A DNA stretch of 64,000 nt, taken from the NCBI GenBank assembly GCA_029255685.2, contig CM055320.2, forward strand, positions 43,869,910 through 43,933,909, read 5' to 3'. Position numbers and translations under genes: made by a program. Below, piece after piece: positions 1 to 10,082 of this stretch. Position 1 is the stretch's first letter; the number at the start of each line of letters is the position of its first letter. The DNA is from Silene conica. Lineage: Eukaryota > Streptophyta > Magnoliopsida > Caryophyllales > Caryophyllaceae. The notes beneath the pieces are model-generated. The model ran no database searches and had not been told where the DNA came from. It was given only the letters and a program-made list of their open reading frames with translations.

Positions 1-806
1 TTATTTGCAAAACACTAATACAAATAGATGATTGTGCATCAAAAAGCAATGTAATAGTTTTGACTATTGTTGCATGACAACATCATTTGAGTTATGATTA
101 ACTCAAAATGAAAGATACTTTGTCAGAATCCAAATGGGTTGTATGAGACAATATTGAACCCCATAAGTGAACTGGATTGACTTAGTATAGCCCCTAGCCG
201 CTTACATGAGGTGACGTCTCAAAGCGACTAGAGTGTGAGGCGATTGATGGCAAGTTCAAATGCCATAGAGTCATAGGTGATGACTAGTCGATCACATAGG
301 CAGACTGTAAGAGACACTCTGTCGGGCAATGTGACCGCTTATAGAGTTCTGGAAATTTTATAGCCGGGTCGTGGCGAGAGCTACTATAGTATTCTTGTGA
401 GTCAATTCTTAGACTAAAGACTACTCTCCCAAGATGGTACAGTTTAGGCATAACTTTGATCCATTCTCTACGACTTTTCGTAACAGGAGTCAAATGGGAT
501 TGTTTTGGGTTGTGACTAACTGTGACTAGTTGAAGGAAGTAGTGCGATAGAAATTGTCCACCCCTTGTCAGGGTTGTTCAAATCTCAGGGCCACTCGAGG
601 AGAAGTTAACTTGAAATGCGTGGCCATGCTCGGAAGGTATCTATGGTAGATAATTCCGGTCAGACAGTTATTCTCCAGATCGAGGAAACCACTCATGATA
701 TGATCGAATGCAAGTACGACCTTAGAGAGACACCTTGCATTGAGTGGGAGATTGTAATAGGACAAGAGAATTGGTGAAGCACACTTGTCGAGGACAAGTG
801 GGAGAT
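1..806 (+). mobile_element. Copia element E, 3' end of internal region
   Basis: This is non-coding sequence leading into a polypurine tract (about 792-806, AAGTGGGAGAT) directly before an LTR. No protein of useful length is readable on either strand. By eye, much of it matches, in reverse, the segment 60,449-61,300 of the Copia element at the right end of the window, so it is a conserved non-coding tail between pol and the 3' LTR. The rest of this element lies outside the window. Confidence 0.65.
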
Positions 807-2063
807 TGTTGGGAAATGTGTCCTCAACAATAGTGCGATCACGTAATTAAATCTCATGACAAGAATGCGCAAGGGATGATACGAATTATTAGTCAACTGA
901 CCAACATTAATCGGTAATGATTGGCTAGCTAGAGTTTGACATTACTGTCGTATGACGGTGATGGTCAGTTGATCCCTTTAGGTCACACCTTTAGGACAAT
1001 TCCCTTAATTGATAAAATGATCAAATGTATATTGATACGATTTGATCATATTCCTTAAACTCGTATATCGAGAAATTAGAGGTTAAATCTTAATGTAAGA
1101 TTTATGTTTAAAATTGAAATGTGTCAATTGTTAAACAGTAAACGATATTTCATTATATCGTAATTAGAATGAATTGGGTTATTATTAATACAAAGGTTGT
1201 AAATCGTATTGACGATAAAATTATTCATTTTATATTTGTAATTTCGAATTACATGTCAATTGATAAATATGATTTATTTAATTTTATATATATATATATA
1301 ATATTTATATGATAAATATTTATATTAAGATAATTTTATGTGACATATAAGATGTCACATTACACAATTGACAAACTTGTAAAATGGAATCCATTTTATG
1401 GATTATGGGAGCCGGTTTTGTTAGGTGGTTTTAAGAGCATTGTTAGTGTTTATTATGCTTAATAAAACATAATCATAAAAGGTGTCTTGAAAGACTACCT
1501 CTTGCCACACTATAATGCCTTGAGAAGTGATGTTGTCCCTTGTTGCACTTCCCTAAAACCGGCTTCCCCTTCCCCATAAGCATGCTTAAAATTGATTTGA
1601 GTATCTTATTAAGAGCATGCTTAATATATATGTGATATGTATCATATTCATTCGACTTCTTCTTCTTGACCTAGCCGAAAATATACTAAGAAGAGGAGAG
1701 ATTTTACAACCTCAAAATCCATATTATAAGATAATATAAACATACTATTTGTAGTATTGAGATAATATTCTAATTAGAGAGATTAGAATAAATTTAAGGA
1801 GAAACCGGTTTTGTAACTAGCTTGTTCAAGTCTCGGTTGATTGAGGGGTTGTCTTGGTGCATCCAAAGGAGGTATTCTATTTTGGGTACTCGGAGGATCA
1901 TCCTTGCTATAATCTTGGACCGTGTGTAAGGGTTCAATATCTCCTTATTTCCGCATTTTTAGCATGCATAAGATCACTTATAATATGTTGTTTAAAGGGT
2001 TAAATAAAGGATTATTGTTAGTATGACTAAAATTAGTTTTTGAGTAACTAATTAAACCCAACA
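807..2063 (+). repeat. Copia LTR of element E (1,257 bp)
   Basis: The LTR starts TGTTGGGAAATG and ends AACCCAACA, with TG...CA termini and a short terminal inverted repeat TGTTGGG/CCCAACA. A polypurine tract abuts its left end and a tRNA-Met-type primer site lies just past its right end, so it has internal sequence on both sides. A normal terminal LTR would have host DNA on one side. It shares its first ~200 bp with the LTR at 59,152-60,448. Confidence 0.8.
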
Positions 2064-2370
2064 AAACTAGTATCAGAGCCTCGTGTTCTTGATTGCTTTA
2101 CCGCATAGAGGTTGATCCGTCTATTATGTTTTATTGTTTTATGCTTTTCTGTGAGACATGGATTCCAAGCACTTGAAATGTCCTATCTTCGATGGGAAAA
2201 ACCATAGTCTATGGAAAAACATGATGACTCACTATATCAAAAGAAATGACAGGGAGTGCTGGAGCATTATACTTAACGGACCAAAGAAAATTTTGGTCGC
2301 GACCTACGAGAAAAAGAAAGATGACTATATTGAGGCAGACTACAAAGTTGCCGAGAAAAATTGTAAATAA
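2064..2370 (+). mobile_element. Copia primer site and truncated gag start
   Basis: TATCAGAGCC at 2,071-2,080 belongs to a primer-binding site for initiator tRNA-Met (full site about 2,068-2,079). A reading frame opening at 2,158 encodes about 70 residues beginning MDSKHLKCPIFDGKNHSLW and including MMTHYIKRND, typical of the N-terminus of plant Copia gag (family recognised from memory). Similarity ends near 2,367, where unrelated sequence follows, so the element is a truncated fossil here. Confidence 0.7.
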
Positions 2371-2693
2371 TTTATTATTTTCCTATTTTCTAATTCTATT
2401 AGAAAAATTGTTATCAATTCATTTTTATTAATAGTAGTGTTTTGTAAAAGTTGGAGACTAGCACACGCTTAGAAAAAAGCCTCCTTTAGTTACATATATT
2501 GATATTGATTTACAAACTAACCAACAAACATACCCGCACCCATAATCGACCTTATAGAAATGATTTCCTAGCATTTCATAGCGCAATTCTCGTTTCCTTG
2601 TGTGCGTCCCCTATTGCTACATTAATTTATGTTGAGGGAATTTATCTTTGTTATGTTTACGACTTAGCCTATCAATTTTAATGCTTCGAAACA
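2371..2693. other. Unassigned AT-rich stretch
   Basis: No gene, terminal repeat or known element is visible. It lies between the truncated Copia gag and the MULE scrap and may be part of the same decayed DNA transposon. Confidence 0.4.
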
Positions 2694-2820
2694 AGGGTGG
2701 CTAATGGAATGTCGATGTTCCTTGTGGCATGGGCAATTGTTGAAGGCGAGAACAATAAAAGTTATGAGTGGTTCTGTAAACAACTTAATATGTGGGAGAA
2801 GATGGTGTTGGCTGGACCTT
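2694..2820 (+). pseudogene. MULE (MuDR-type) transposase fragment
   Basis: About 40 residues are readable, including FLVAWAIVEGENNKSYEWF. This resembles the MULE transposase core, where a hydrophobic 'A.A.VE.EN...W.WF' block surrounds a catalytic acidic residue. The family role is cut-and-paste transposition of Mutator-like elements. Only this block survives, and a solo LTR starts at 2,827. The call rests on motif memory, and a short chance resemblance is possible. Confidence 0.5.
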
Positions 2821-2826
2821 TATATC

Positions 2827-4275
2827 TAATGCGTGCTTATTTTATATACTTTTTGGCATTATTTAGCACGCATTTCTATGCATTTTCACGCACTTTACGT
2901 GCCATTTTGCCCCTTTTTCTTCTCTTGGTGTACTTTCTGTTATTTTGCAGGAATTATGCAAAAGTTGAGGAAACCGAGCTTTTCTCGTCCGAAGTAAGCC
3001 CTTTTAGAAGATGGAGCAAGTCAAGGAGTCCCATAACCCCGATTGTGCAGTGCCATACTTAAAGTAACGGTAACCAAGGCGAGGACGAAGGACAAAAGCA
3101 AAAAGAAGCGAAAAAGAAGCAAGCTATCTGTCATCTACTCGATCGAGCAAACACCAGAGCTCGATCGAGTAGGATGCAGGAGGAGAACGCCTCGATCGAA
3201 GTACTGGATACTCGATCGAGGAGTCTGCAGGAAAGACCAAGTCCTCGAGGATCTCAAGGTCACTCGATCGAGCAGGTACCAGATCGAAGTTACTCGATCG
3301 AGTGGTCCAGTCACTCGATCGAGCAACTCACTTATCTGTACCGGAATTGCATTTCTCGTTTTAGGTTTAATAATTGAGGAGTTAACCTAATCCCTATTTA
3401 AGGATTAGGTTAACACACTAATCAGTATTCAGTTATTACACACACTTCTTACTTTTGCACTTTTTCCATCTTTCCAGATCTAAACATTTCGCTTTTAGTT
3501 TTTACATTTCACAAATATTTAGTTCTAAGTATAAAATTTTTGGATCTCGTTCAACCTTTCTGCAGTTATTGTAATTCCTTTCTCTACCTTGTTTATTATT
3601 ACTTTTGTTATTTTATGATTTCTAGCATTTTATCTTTATTTATCATGTTGAATATTGTTATTATCATTATTGTTAGTGTAGTTCCCCCAATTATGCGTAG
3701 CTAATCTCTATAATATGTTAGGATGAAGGAACTCGCGGTAGTAATGTCTTAGGATGTGCATGTTAGTAGTCTTTGCGACGAAGTTCACCCATAAACAATA
3801 TAATTATGAAACTTGTCGAATGAGTGCACGTAGGAGACTAGTTTACCTAGTAAAACCTTACCTGGATCGAAATATTGGTGGGTAGGCTTGTTTAGGATGA
3901 TTTATGTAACCTATCTAGATCGAAAGATTGATAGGGGAGTCCAGGGAGATTTCAGGCCGAAAGGATATTTATCGTTCCCACTTTGTTTATATTTTCGACT
4001 GACCTAATCGTTATGTGACATATATTACCGCGACAACCTGAATTCCTGACATATTCCCCTTTTTATTGATTAAAACTCATCATTGTTATCTTTGTTTTAG
4101 TCCTTTTTAATCTGTTTTAGTCAAAATCTCAACAACAAAACCCCCCCCCCCCCAATTCGTAACTTATAGACTGGCCTTCTTCTTATGACCGTGTCTCCCT
4201 GTGGAATTCGACCCTACTTCCACTAGCTTCTAGTTCGTAGACCTAGGTTATCTTTGATACAAAACGACGATATCA
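2827..4275 (+). mobile_element. Solo LTR F, Athila-like Ty3/gypsy (1,449 bp)
   Basis: The 5-bp target duplication ATATC flanks both sides (2,822-2,826 and 4,276-4,280), with no internal region, so this is a solo LTR. Its start (TAATGCGTGC) aligns with the start of element A's LTR (TGATACGTGC), and its end carries the same 'tctcc-tgtgg-ttcgaccc' type block before the terminus. A TATA-like CTATTTAAGG is at 3,394-3,403. Palindromes CTCGATCGAG cluster just upstream of it. A run of 14 C is at about 4,141-4,154. Confidence 0.8.
3137..3326 (+). repeat. Cluster of CTCGATCGAG palindromes in solo LTR F
   Basis: Roughly eight full or near copies of the 10-bp palindrome CTCGATCGAG occur within 190 bp. 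Neighbouring copies are mostly 20-22 bp apart start to start (for example 22, 20 and 21). The cluster ends about 70 bp upstream of the TATA-like box at 3,394. The frames that stay open across it give Ser-Ile-Glu or Arg-Ser repeats and are not genes. Confidence 0.85.
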
Positions 4276-4344
4276 ATATCATATGAGTATCAAGTTTGTA
4301 TGCATACGTTTTTAGAATATGTTCTTGTTAATTTATTTGATTGT

Positions 4345-4985
<641 letters not shown>

Positions 4986-5061
<76 letters not shown>
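4986..5061. repeat. (TA)n(CA)n microsatellite
   Basis: A TA run to about 5,054 grades into a short CA run. It separates two MITE-like elements. Confidence 0.95.
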
Positions 5062-5062
<1 letters not shown>

Positions 5063-5068
5063 TAGAAC

Positions 5069-5308
5069 TTGAGAGAGACGGTATTTCAATAAATTATTAA
5101 GAGACCATTTTTTTTTACCTTTTTATTTGTATTTTGTAAGCCTTTTGTCATTGATCGTACCATAGTAATTTCGTACTTTTACATAATAAATGTACTTATT
5201 TTATCATTAAGTATGATTTGTACCTATTATATTACTTTTAGTACCATTTTTTCGTAAATTTGGACAATAGTCTCTCAATAAGCTTATTGAGATGCGGTCT
5301 CTCAGAAG
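5069..5308. mobile_element. Second MITE-like element, about 240 bp
   Basis: GAGAGACGGTATTTCAATAA at 5,073-5,092 is the near inverse of TTATTGAGATGCGGTCTCTC at 5,284-5,303, giving terminal inverted repeats with a few mismatches. The interior is AT-rich and non-coding. The outer ends and target duplication could not be fixed with confidence. Confidence 0.5.
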
Positions 5309-5577
5309 ACCTACATAATAGAAATTGAATCATGTGAGGCACCCTTCTTAGGGTGAGGCAGCCGGACCTATTATAGACTGTTAGATCTGAATATTAGAAA
5401 GCACCAGATGATGCCACGTGCAATTATATTTATTACCTAATTGGTTCCTGCTTATTCACCTATCTTCATTTCTCTCTCTTTTTCTTCAACTCATCTCCAT
5501 CTCCTCAACCCAACCTCCCTCTTCGCCATTATCTCTAAGCTTTTTCACTGTCATTATCCCTGCATTTCACTAGTAGA
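5309..5577. other. Upstream part of the RPN12-like gene fragment
   Basis: A non-coding, pyrimidine-rich 5'-UTR-like stretch (5,460-5,577) is interrupted by the CACTA element at 5,578. It continues after 9,236 into the RPN12-like start codon at 9,353. Words such as 'cgccattat' and 'tgtcac/tgtcat' occur on both sides of the insertion. Confidence 0.4.
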
Positions 5578-5585
5578 AAAATACT

Positions 5586-5750
5586 CATTTGCGGCGCCTC
5601 ATTTGCGGCGTTTTTTGACAACCGCCTCAAAAGAAACCTTATTTCTTTTTTTTTTCTAATAAATGTCAATCCATTTGAGGCGTTTTAAAGAAAAAAGCCT
5701 CAAATAATATATTTGAGGCGTTTTTAAATAAACCGCCGCAAATAGACTGG
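5586..5750. repeat. Left subterminal repeats of the CACTA element
   Basis: Several copies of the words TTTGAGGCGTTTT and TTTGCGGCG occur in both orientations. In CACTA elements such subterminal repeats are the transposase-binding region (family knowledge). They can fold as hairpins with T/A-rich loops. Confidence 0.75.
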
Positions 5751-8424
5751 GTATATATTCTTTAGAAACAAATAAACCCTCACCCTCACCCTCACCCTCA
5801 CCCGTCAAAACTCTCTCTCATATCATCTCCCTCATCTGTCGCCGACAACACAACTCCCTCATCGGTCGCCGACATCGTCTGTCACTGACTCACTGTGCAC
5901 ATTTTCTTTTCCGACGAACTCCTCTCATATGAATTATCGTCAATGGTTGTATTCACTCACCAGAAGTTCGTCTTTTCTGTGCAGATATCATCGTGTGCCT
6001 AAGGAACATGGATCGTCCGATATCATTCACCAACACCACATCAATTCGCCATTGTCATTACTGCAAATACTCCTCACTTTCAACCCTAGGTACTCTAAAT
6101 TGTTTTATATATCAAATTACTTTTCTCTTACTTTGATTTAGGTTTGTATGAAATTTAGGGTTTTTTGTTTGGATTTTGATAGGTGTGAAATAATAATTAC
6201 TTTGTTTGGATTTCGTTTGGATTTAGGTTTATACCGAAATAATAAGATTGCTTCTTTTTTGGGTTTTATTTATCCGTATTCAATTCTAATTCCTTAACAA
6301 TTACTTCGACCCTTATAATATACTACGGAGTAAGCTTTTGTGAGAACTCAGAAATTGGCTATTAAAATGAGTTTTCTTATTAATACCTATGTTGTTGTTG
6401 TTGTTGTTGTTGTTGTTGATTTAGTCCTTGAAGAATCAGTTGTTTGCCATGTTGCTCACTGTTGTGTTCTGTCTGGTTCTGTTTTATCAAGGTAAATTGC
6501 TTTAAAACATAATTTTGGATACGCCCTAGTCCTTGGTTTGTCTAGCTTACTCGGAACTTCTGTGATTGTGAATTGGTGATGTACAAAAGCCAATTATAGA
6601 TTTGATGTTTGAAATTCAGTGAAGAGAAAATTAGTCGACAGAATTTTGGTATTCTTCTGAAATTTGCATCTAAAAATCCTCCTACATTCCTGAATTACTT
6701 ACAACTTTCAGTTTTATTAAGAATGATATAAGAATGATGTGCAACAATGATCTGGGTCTGGTCTGGTGTATTCTGTAGCAGAGCAGAGTCAGGGAGTTTC
6801 TGTTGCGGGTATCGGTGCAGTAGTAACCCGTTAAGGCAGTGTCTGGCTGCAACATGGGCAATGGGTGCTGCTGGTATGTGGGGATTAGGAACTGGTTGGG
6901 TGAATGAAATGCAGGTTGTGCAGGAACATCTGGATCTGAATGTGGGATGCAGTACTTCTGTTTTGGGTTTGCATCTCAGATTAGGTGTAATGGGCAGTAG
7001 TAGTATTGCTGATAGAAGTACAGCGCAGTGCAGGCGTGCTGGTTCAGAATGATGATGGGCCAGTGGTGTTGCTGCAGAATGGTGATCTTGAGCGAACGTG
7101 GAATCAGGGAACATTCCCTCATTAGTTTTTATGAAGCATTTGGATGAGTTTTTTTAATAAGGTTTCGAAGGACGGATACTAGGCTTTCGTTTAGGCAGTC
7201 TTAGATTTCTTTAAGATTGTTCTTTTAGATGAAGTTATTTCTCCATTGCGCCTTCTTTTCATGTGAACAAATAGGAAGTGATGCTGCAAGTGCTCCGCTA
7301 TTTCGAATGTGAGGTTATATTTGGGAAAAGTATTATTTTTCTTCTTTTTCTTGCATTCCTTTGGGTTAAATATACTGAAATCCACCAAAAATTGCTTATG
7401 TTCCTATATATTATTGATTTTGATAGTTGGCTGATGTACTGGTTGTTTGATGCAGTAGGTGACATATAGTACTCATGTATGGTAGTGCTGTCTAGTTAAA
7501 CCAGAGGATGCAGCAGTCTTTGATGGTCTGATGAAGACATGATGATGATATGGTGTTTTCCTACACTTGAAAGATTAGACTAAGGTAGTGCTGCCCTTTG
7601 TTGCTTACTGCTGCCCCTATCTCTTGCTATGAGATTATGTGTGTTATTAGTTTGTTCTTACATTATTTTGAAATAGATTGCACAGAACAAAGAACTGTGG
7701 GAGGATCAAGGGTGTTTTTGTTAGGCATAATCACATGATGAGTCATAGAATGTAAGTGTGATGATGCCATGGTATCGTATAGTGTGATGTCATATGAACA
7801 AACGTTAGTAAATATTTTTCTTTAGCTTTATCGTTTAAGTGATTTAATACTGTTTAGTTTGGGAGATTCATTGTTAAATGATGTGCACGATATTTTGATT
7901 TAAAGCAAATTAAGAAGCATTTGATTATGTATCTACTGAAAAAATGATATTTATTACGCTGATGTTCCTAATATGCGAGTCAGATTCAGTTTATTTGGTG
8001 ACTGGTCGTCTATCCTGCATACCTTCAGGTGATTTAACCTTCATAATGCCCTTCAGGTATCCGAGGCTAAAGAAGAAGAAAAATTTTTACTATCTCAGCT
8101 CACCAATAACCTTCATAATGCCCTTCAGGTATCATAACCTCCTGCTCTTCTATTCTTTTTTGATTTCGCAGCAATTTAATTAGTCGCAATCTAATAATAA
8201 GCACCTGATCAAAACATCCAGTGAACTAGCACTCCTAGTTTCTTACCTTATAATTATTTTTATATCCTTCCTGTAATGGAACAGCTCTGACCTCCTTGCG
8301 TTTTATTTGAATTATTCAGCTCTGCTTTATGCACCCGTCAAAATATAAGTACGAGCAAAAAGTACACAGGAAAAAGAAATGTAGAATACTGATTTATTTG
8401 ACGATGCGACTTTATAATGTACAC
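5751..8424. other. CACTA interior, mostly non-coding
   Basis: It holds an (ACCCTC)n run at about 5,776-5,801, (GTT)9 at 6,391-6,418, and a 26-bp direct repeat (AACCTTCATAATGCCCTTC and following) at about 8,036 and 8,107. Between the repeat copies, EAKEEEKFLLSQLTNNL is readable on the + strand and could be another captured exon, source unknown. Frames of about 100-140 codons at 6,695-7,114 on both strands show no family features, and I do not treat them as genes. Confidence 0.5.
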
Positions 8425-8783
8425 AGGAAAAGCAAAAAGTAATGTATGAAGACCAGAAGAAGTTAAATCAGCAACAAGCGCAAGTGAAATCACAGATGGC
8501 GCGATACCAAGATGAATTGGACAGGAAAAAGATGGCAACAGAGCATGAGTACCAACGAACGAGGAATTAGGAGCTTGTTAGGATGCAAGAGGAGTCAGCT
8601 GACAGACAGGAGATAGCTAGGCGAGCAACGAAAGAGCAGATACAAGCACAGCGTCATCAGACTGAAAGAGAGAAGGCTGAAATGGAGCGCGAAACTATTA
8701 AAGTGAAAGCTATGGCTGAAGCTGGGGGAAGGGCCCTTGAAGCTAAATTGGCCGAAGATGTGAATAGACGTATGCTTGTATAT
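8425..8783 (+). pseudogene. Captured ATAD3-like gene fragment
   Basis: The + strand reads VMYEDQKKLNQQQAQVKSQM, then ARYQDELDRKKM, EYQRTRN, and, after one in-frame TAG, ELVRMQEESADRQEIARRAT, EQIQAQRHQTEREKAEMERE and KLAEDVNRRMLV. This is the coiled-coil N-terminal region of plant ATAD3, an AAA+ ATPase of the mitochondrial inner membrane. The AAA+ domain is absent. A 3' splice-like TACACAG precedes the first block. The TAG replaces the usual Gln codon at about 8,568. The fragment lies inside the CACTA element, so it is a transduplicated piece, not a working gene. Confidence 0.82.
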
Positions 8784-8969
8784 CAGCACTTAAATTTCTT
8801 AAGCATTTTATATTTTTGTATTTGTTATTTAGAATAATTAAAAAAATGATGTAAGATTCTCTTGTCTAAATATACATTTGAGAGTTATTATATTTAAGTA
8901 ACTTGTTTAAATAATTTTATTTGAAAAAAAAAAAAAAAAAATAAATTTTTTTTTTTTTTTTAATACCTA

Positions 8970-9233
8970 TTGCGGCGTTTTTCTCAAAAAACGCCTCAAA
9001 TAGAGGACCTATTTGCGGCGTTTTTTTAGAAAAACGCCTCAAATAGCCTTTTCTATTTGCGGCGGTTTTTTAGGAAAACGCCTCAAATAACCTCTTATTT
9101 GCGGCGTTTTTTTTCCGCCTCAAATGACTTTTTCTATTTGCGGCCCCCTTATTTGCTGCTACACTAAAAACGCCGCAAAAGACCTCATTTTTGAAGCCTC
9201 AAATAAGTATTTTTCTACTAGTGTTTCCTGATC
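8970..9233. repeat. Right subterminal repeats of the CACTA element
   Basis: At least five inverted pairs of the form GCGGCGTTTTT ... AAAAACGCCTCAAAT occur in tandem, each able to fold as a hairpin, preceded by a poly-A/poly-T stretch at about 8,923-8,961. The same words occur at the left end. Confidence 0.8.
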
Positions 9234-9352
9234 ATCATTGTCACTGAGCTTTTTGATCGCCATTATCAACTGGAAATTAGAGAATTGATTTGGCTTGCTA
9301 CAAAAGAAAGGCTTTAGAAGAACAACAAAGAAAGAGAGAGCAAGGAAAATAA

Positions 9353-9454
9353 ATGGATTCAAAGGCGACAGAAGTGTCTCAAACATTCGAGCGTTTCAAA
9401 TCTGGGTTAATTCGTAGTGACTTCGAAACTTGCATTCGTCTACTTAATGAAATT
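9353..9454 (+). pseudogene. RPN12 (26S proteasome lid subunit) first-exon fragment
   Basis: From the ATG at 9,353 the frame reads MDSKATEVSQTFERFKSGLI then RSDFETCIRLLNEI, closely matching the N-terminus of plant RPN12 (pattern MD..LTEVSQ.FERFK....K.D..TC..LL). The proteasome lid subunit is about 265 residues long. Only about 34 residues are present and no further RPN12 sequence follows within the window. A purine-rich leader precedes the ATG. The CACTA element interrupts the upstream region 120 bp before the start codon. Confidence 0.7.
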
Positions 9455-9669
9455 ATGTTTCTTTTTTCTCACAACTAAAGGTTACTTCTTTGTTTTTTCT
9501 GGAAATTTAGATCTTATTTCATTGTTTTAATAGTATATCTGACCTAATTTACTTAATGAAATTATGTTTGTTGACGGATTTAAGTCTTAGGGTTTTGATA
9601 ATTATTACCCTCTTAAGTTTATCTAAGTTTTGATTGATGTTGATAATTCTTACCCTCTTAAGAAAAGAG
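9455..9669. other. Sequence after the RPN12 fragment, no gene seen
   Basis: AT-rich, intron-like. A 20-bp word (TACTTAATGAAATTATGTTT) occurs twice, at about 9,441 and 9,550, and 'ttaccctcttaag' occurs twice. No coding sequence is recognised. Confidence 0.4.
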
Positions 9670-9674
9670 GGACG

Positions 9675-9840
9675 GGGCCAAGGCGTTAGGAGCAGTGGGA
9701 GTTATTTTTATCAGCGATAAATTGAGATTAGTTGCTTCTAATACTGGTTCATTCCCTGCCACTATAGTAACCTCTAAAGAATCCTTCAATACATCAACTC
9801 TACTGGGTCAGATTGACGACCTTATTAGCTTCTGCTTATA
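9675..9840 (+). pseudogene. Possible exon fragment, unrecognised (PA-domain-like?)
   Basis: An open + frame reads AKALGAVGVIFISDKLRLV, then NTGSFPATIVTSKESF and LLGQIDDLIS. The 'GA.GVI..S' plus 'FPAT.V' layout recalls the protease-associated domain of plant subtilases, but the match is weak and from memory. It does not belong to RPN12. It may be another captured or decayed gene piece. Confidence 0.3.
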
Positions 9841-10082
9841 TTACCTGTAGTTGTTTGCCCGTGTCGTGTTCTATTCTGCATATGTTATGTTTTGGGCAAA
9901 AAAATGAAAACTTTGATATGATTTTGATGATAAGAATCCAATGGCAACAATATTACCAACACAAACAGTACCAAATTATAAGCCAACACCGACAGTGGCT
10001 TATATCTTCTTGTAGATTTGTTTTCGGGTTTCGATTATTGGGGTTGTTTAAGATTAGGGGCTCGCTTGAAGATAAATCATTT

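Larger units (their letters stand above)
5578..9233. mobile_element. Non-autonomous CACTA transposon (3,656 bp)
   Basis: The ends are CACTAGTAGAAAAATACT on the left and AGTATTTTTCTACTAGTG on the right. These are perfect inverted repeats starting with CACTA, as expected for the CACTA (En/Spm) superfamily, and both sides carry the 3-bp target duplication TTT (5,575-5,577 and 9,234-9,236). No transposase frame is visible, so it depends on a partner for movement. It contains subterminal repeats at both ends, a (GTT)n run, and a captured host-gene fragment. Confidence 0.88.

Noticed and set aside
5776-5801. (ACCCTC)n run as a telomere-like repeat
   Set aside because: The unit is ACCCTC, not the plant telomere unit CCCTAAA, and there are only about four copies inside a transposon.
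6695-7114. 139-codon minus-strand frame (and 101 codons on the opposite strand) in the CACTA interior
   Set aside because: Both strands are open over the same stretch, with no conserved motif and poor start context; probably chance.
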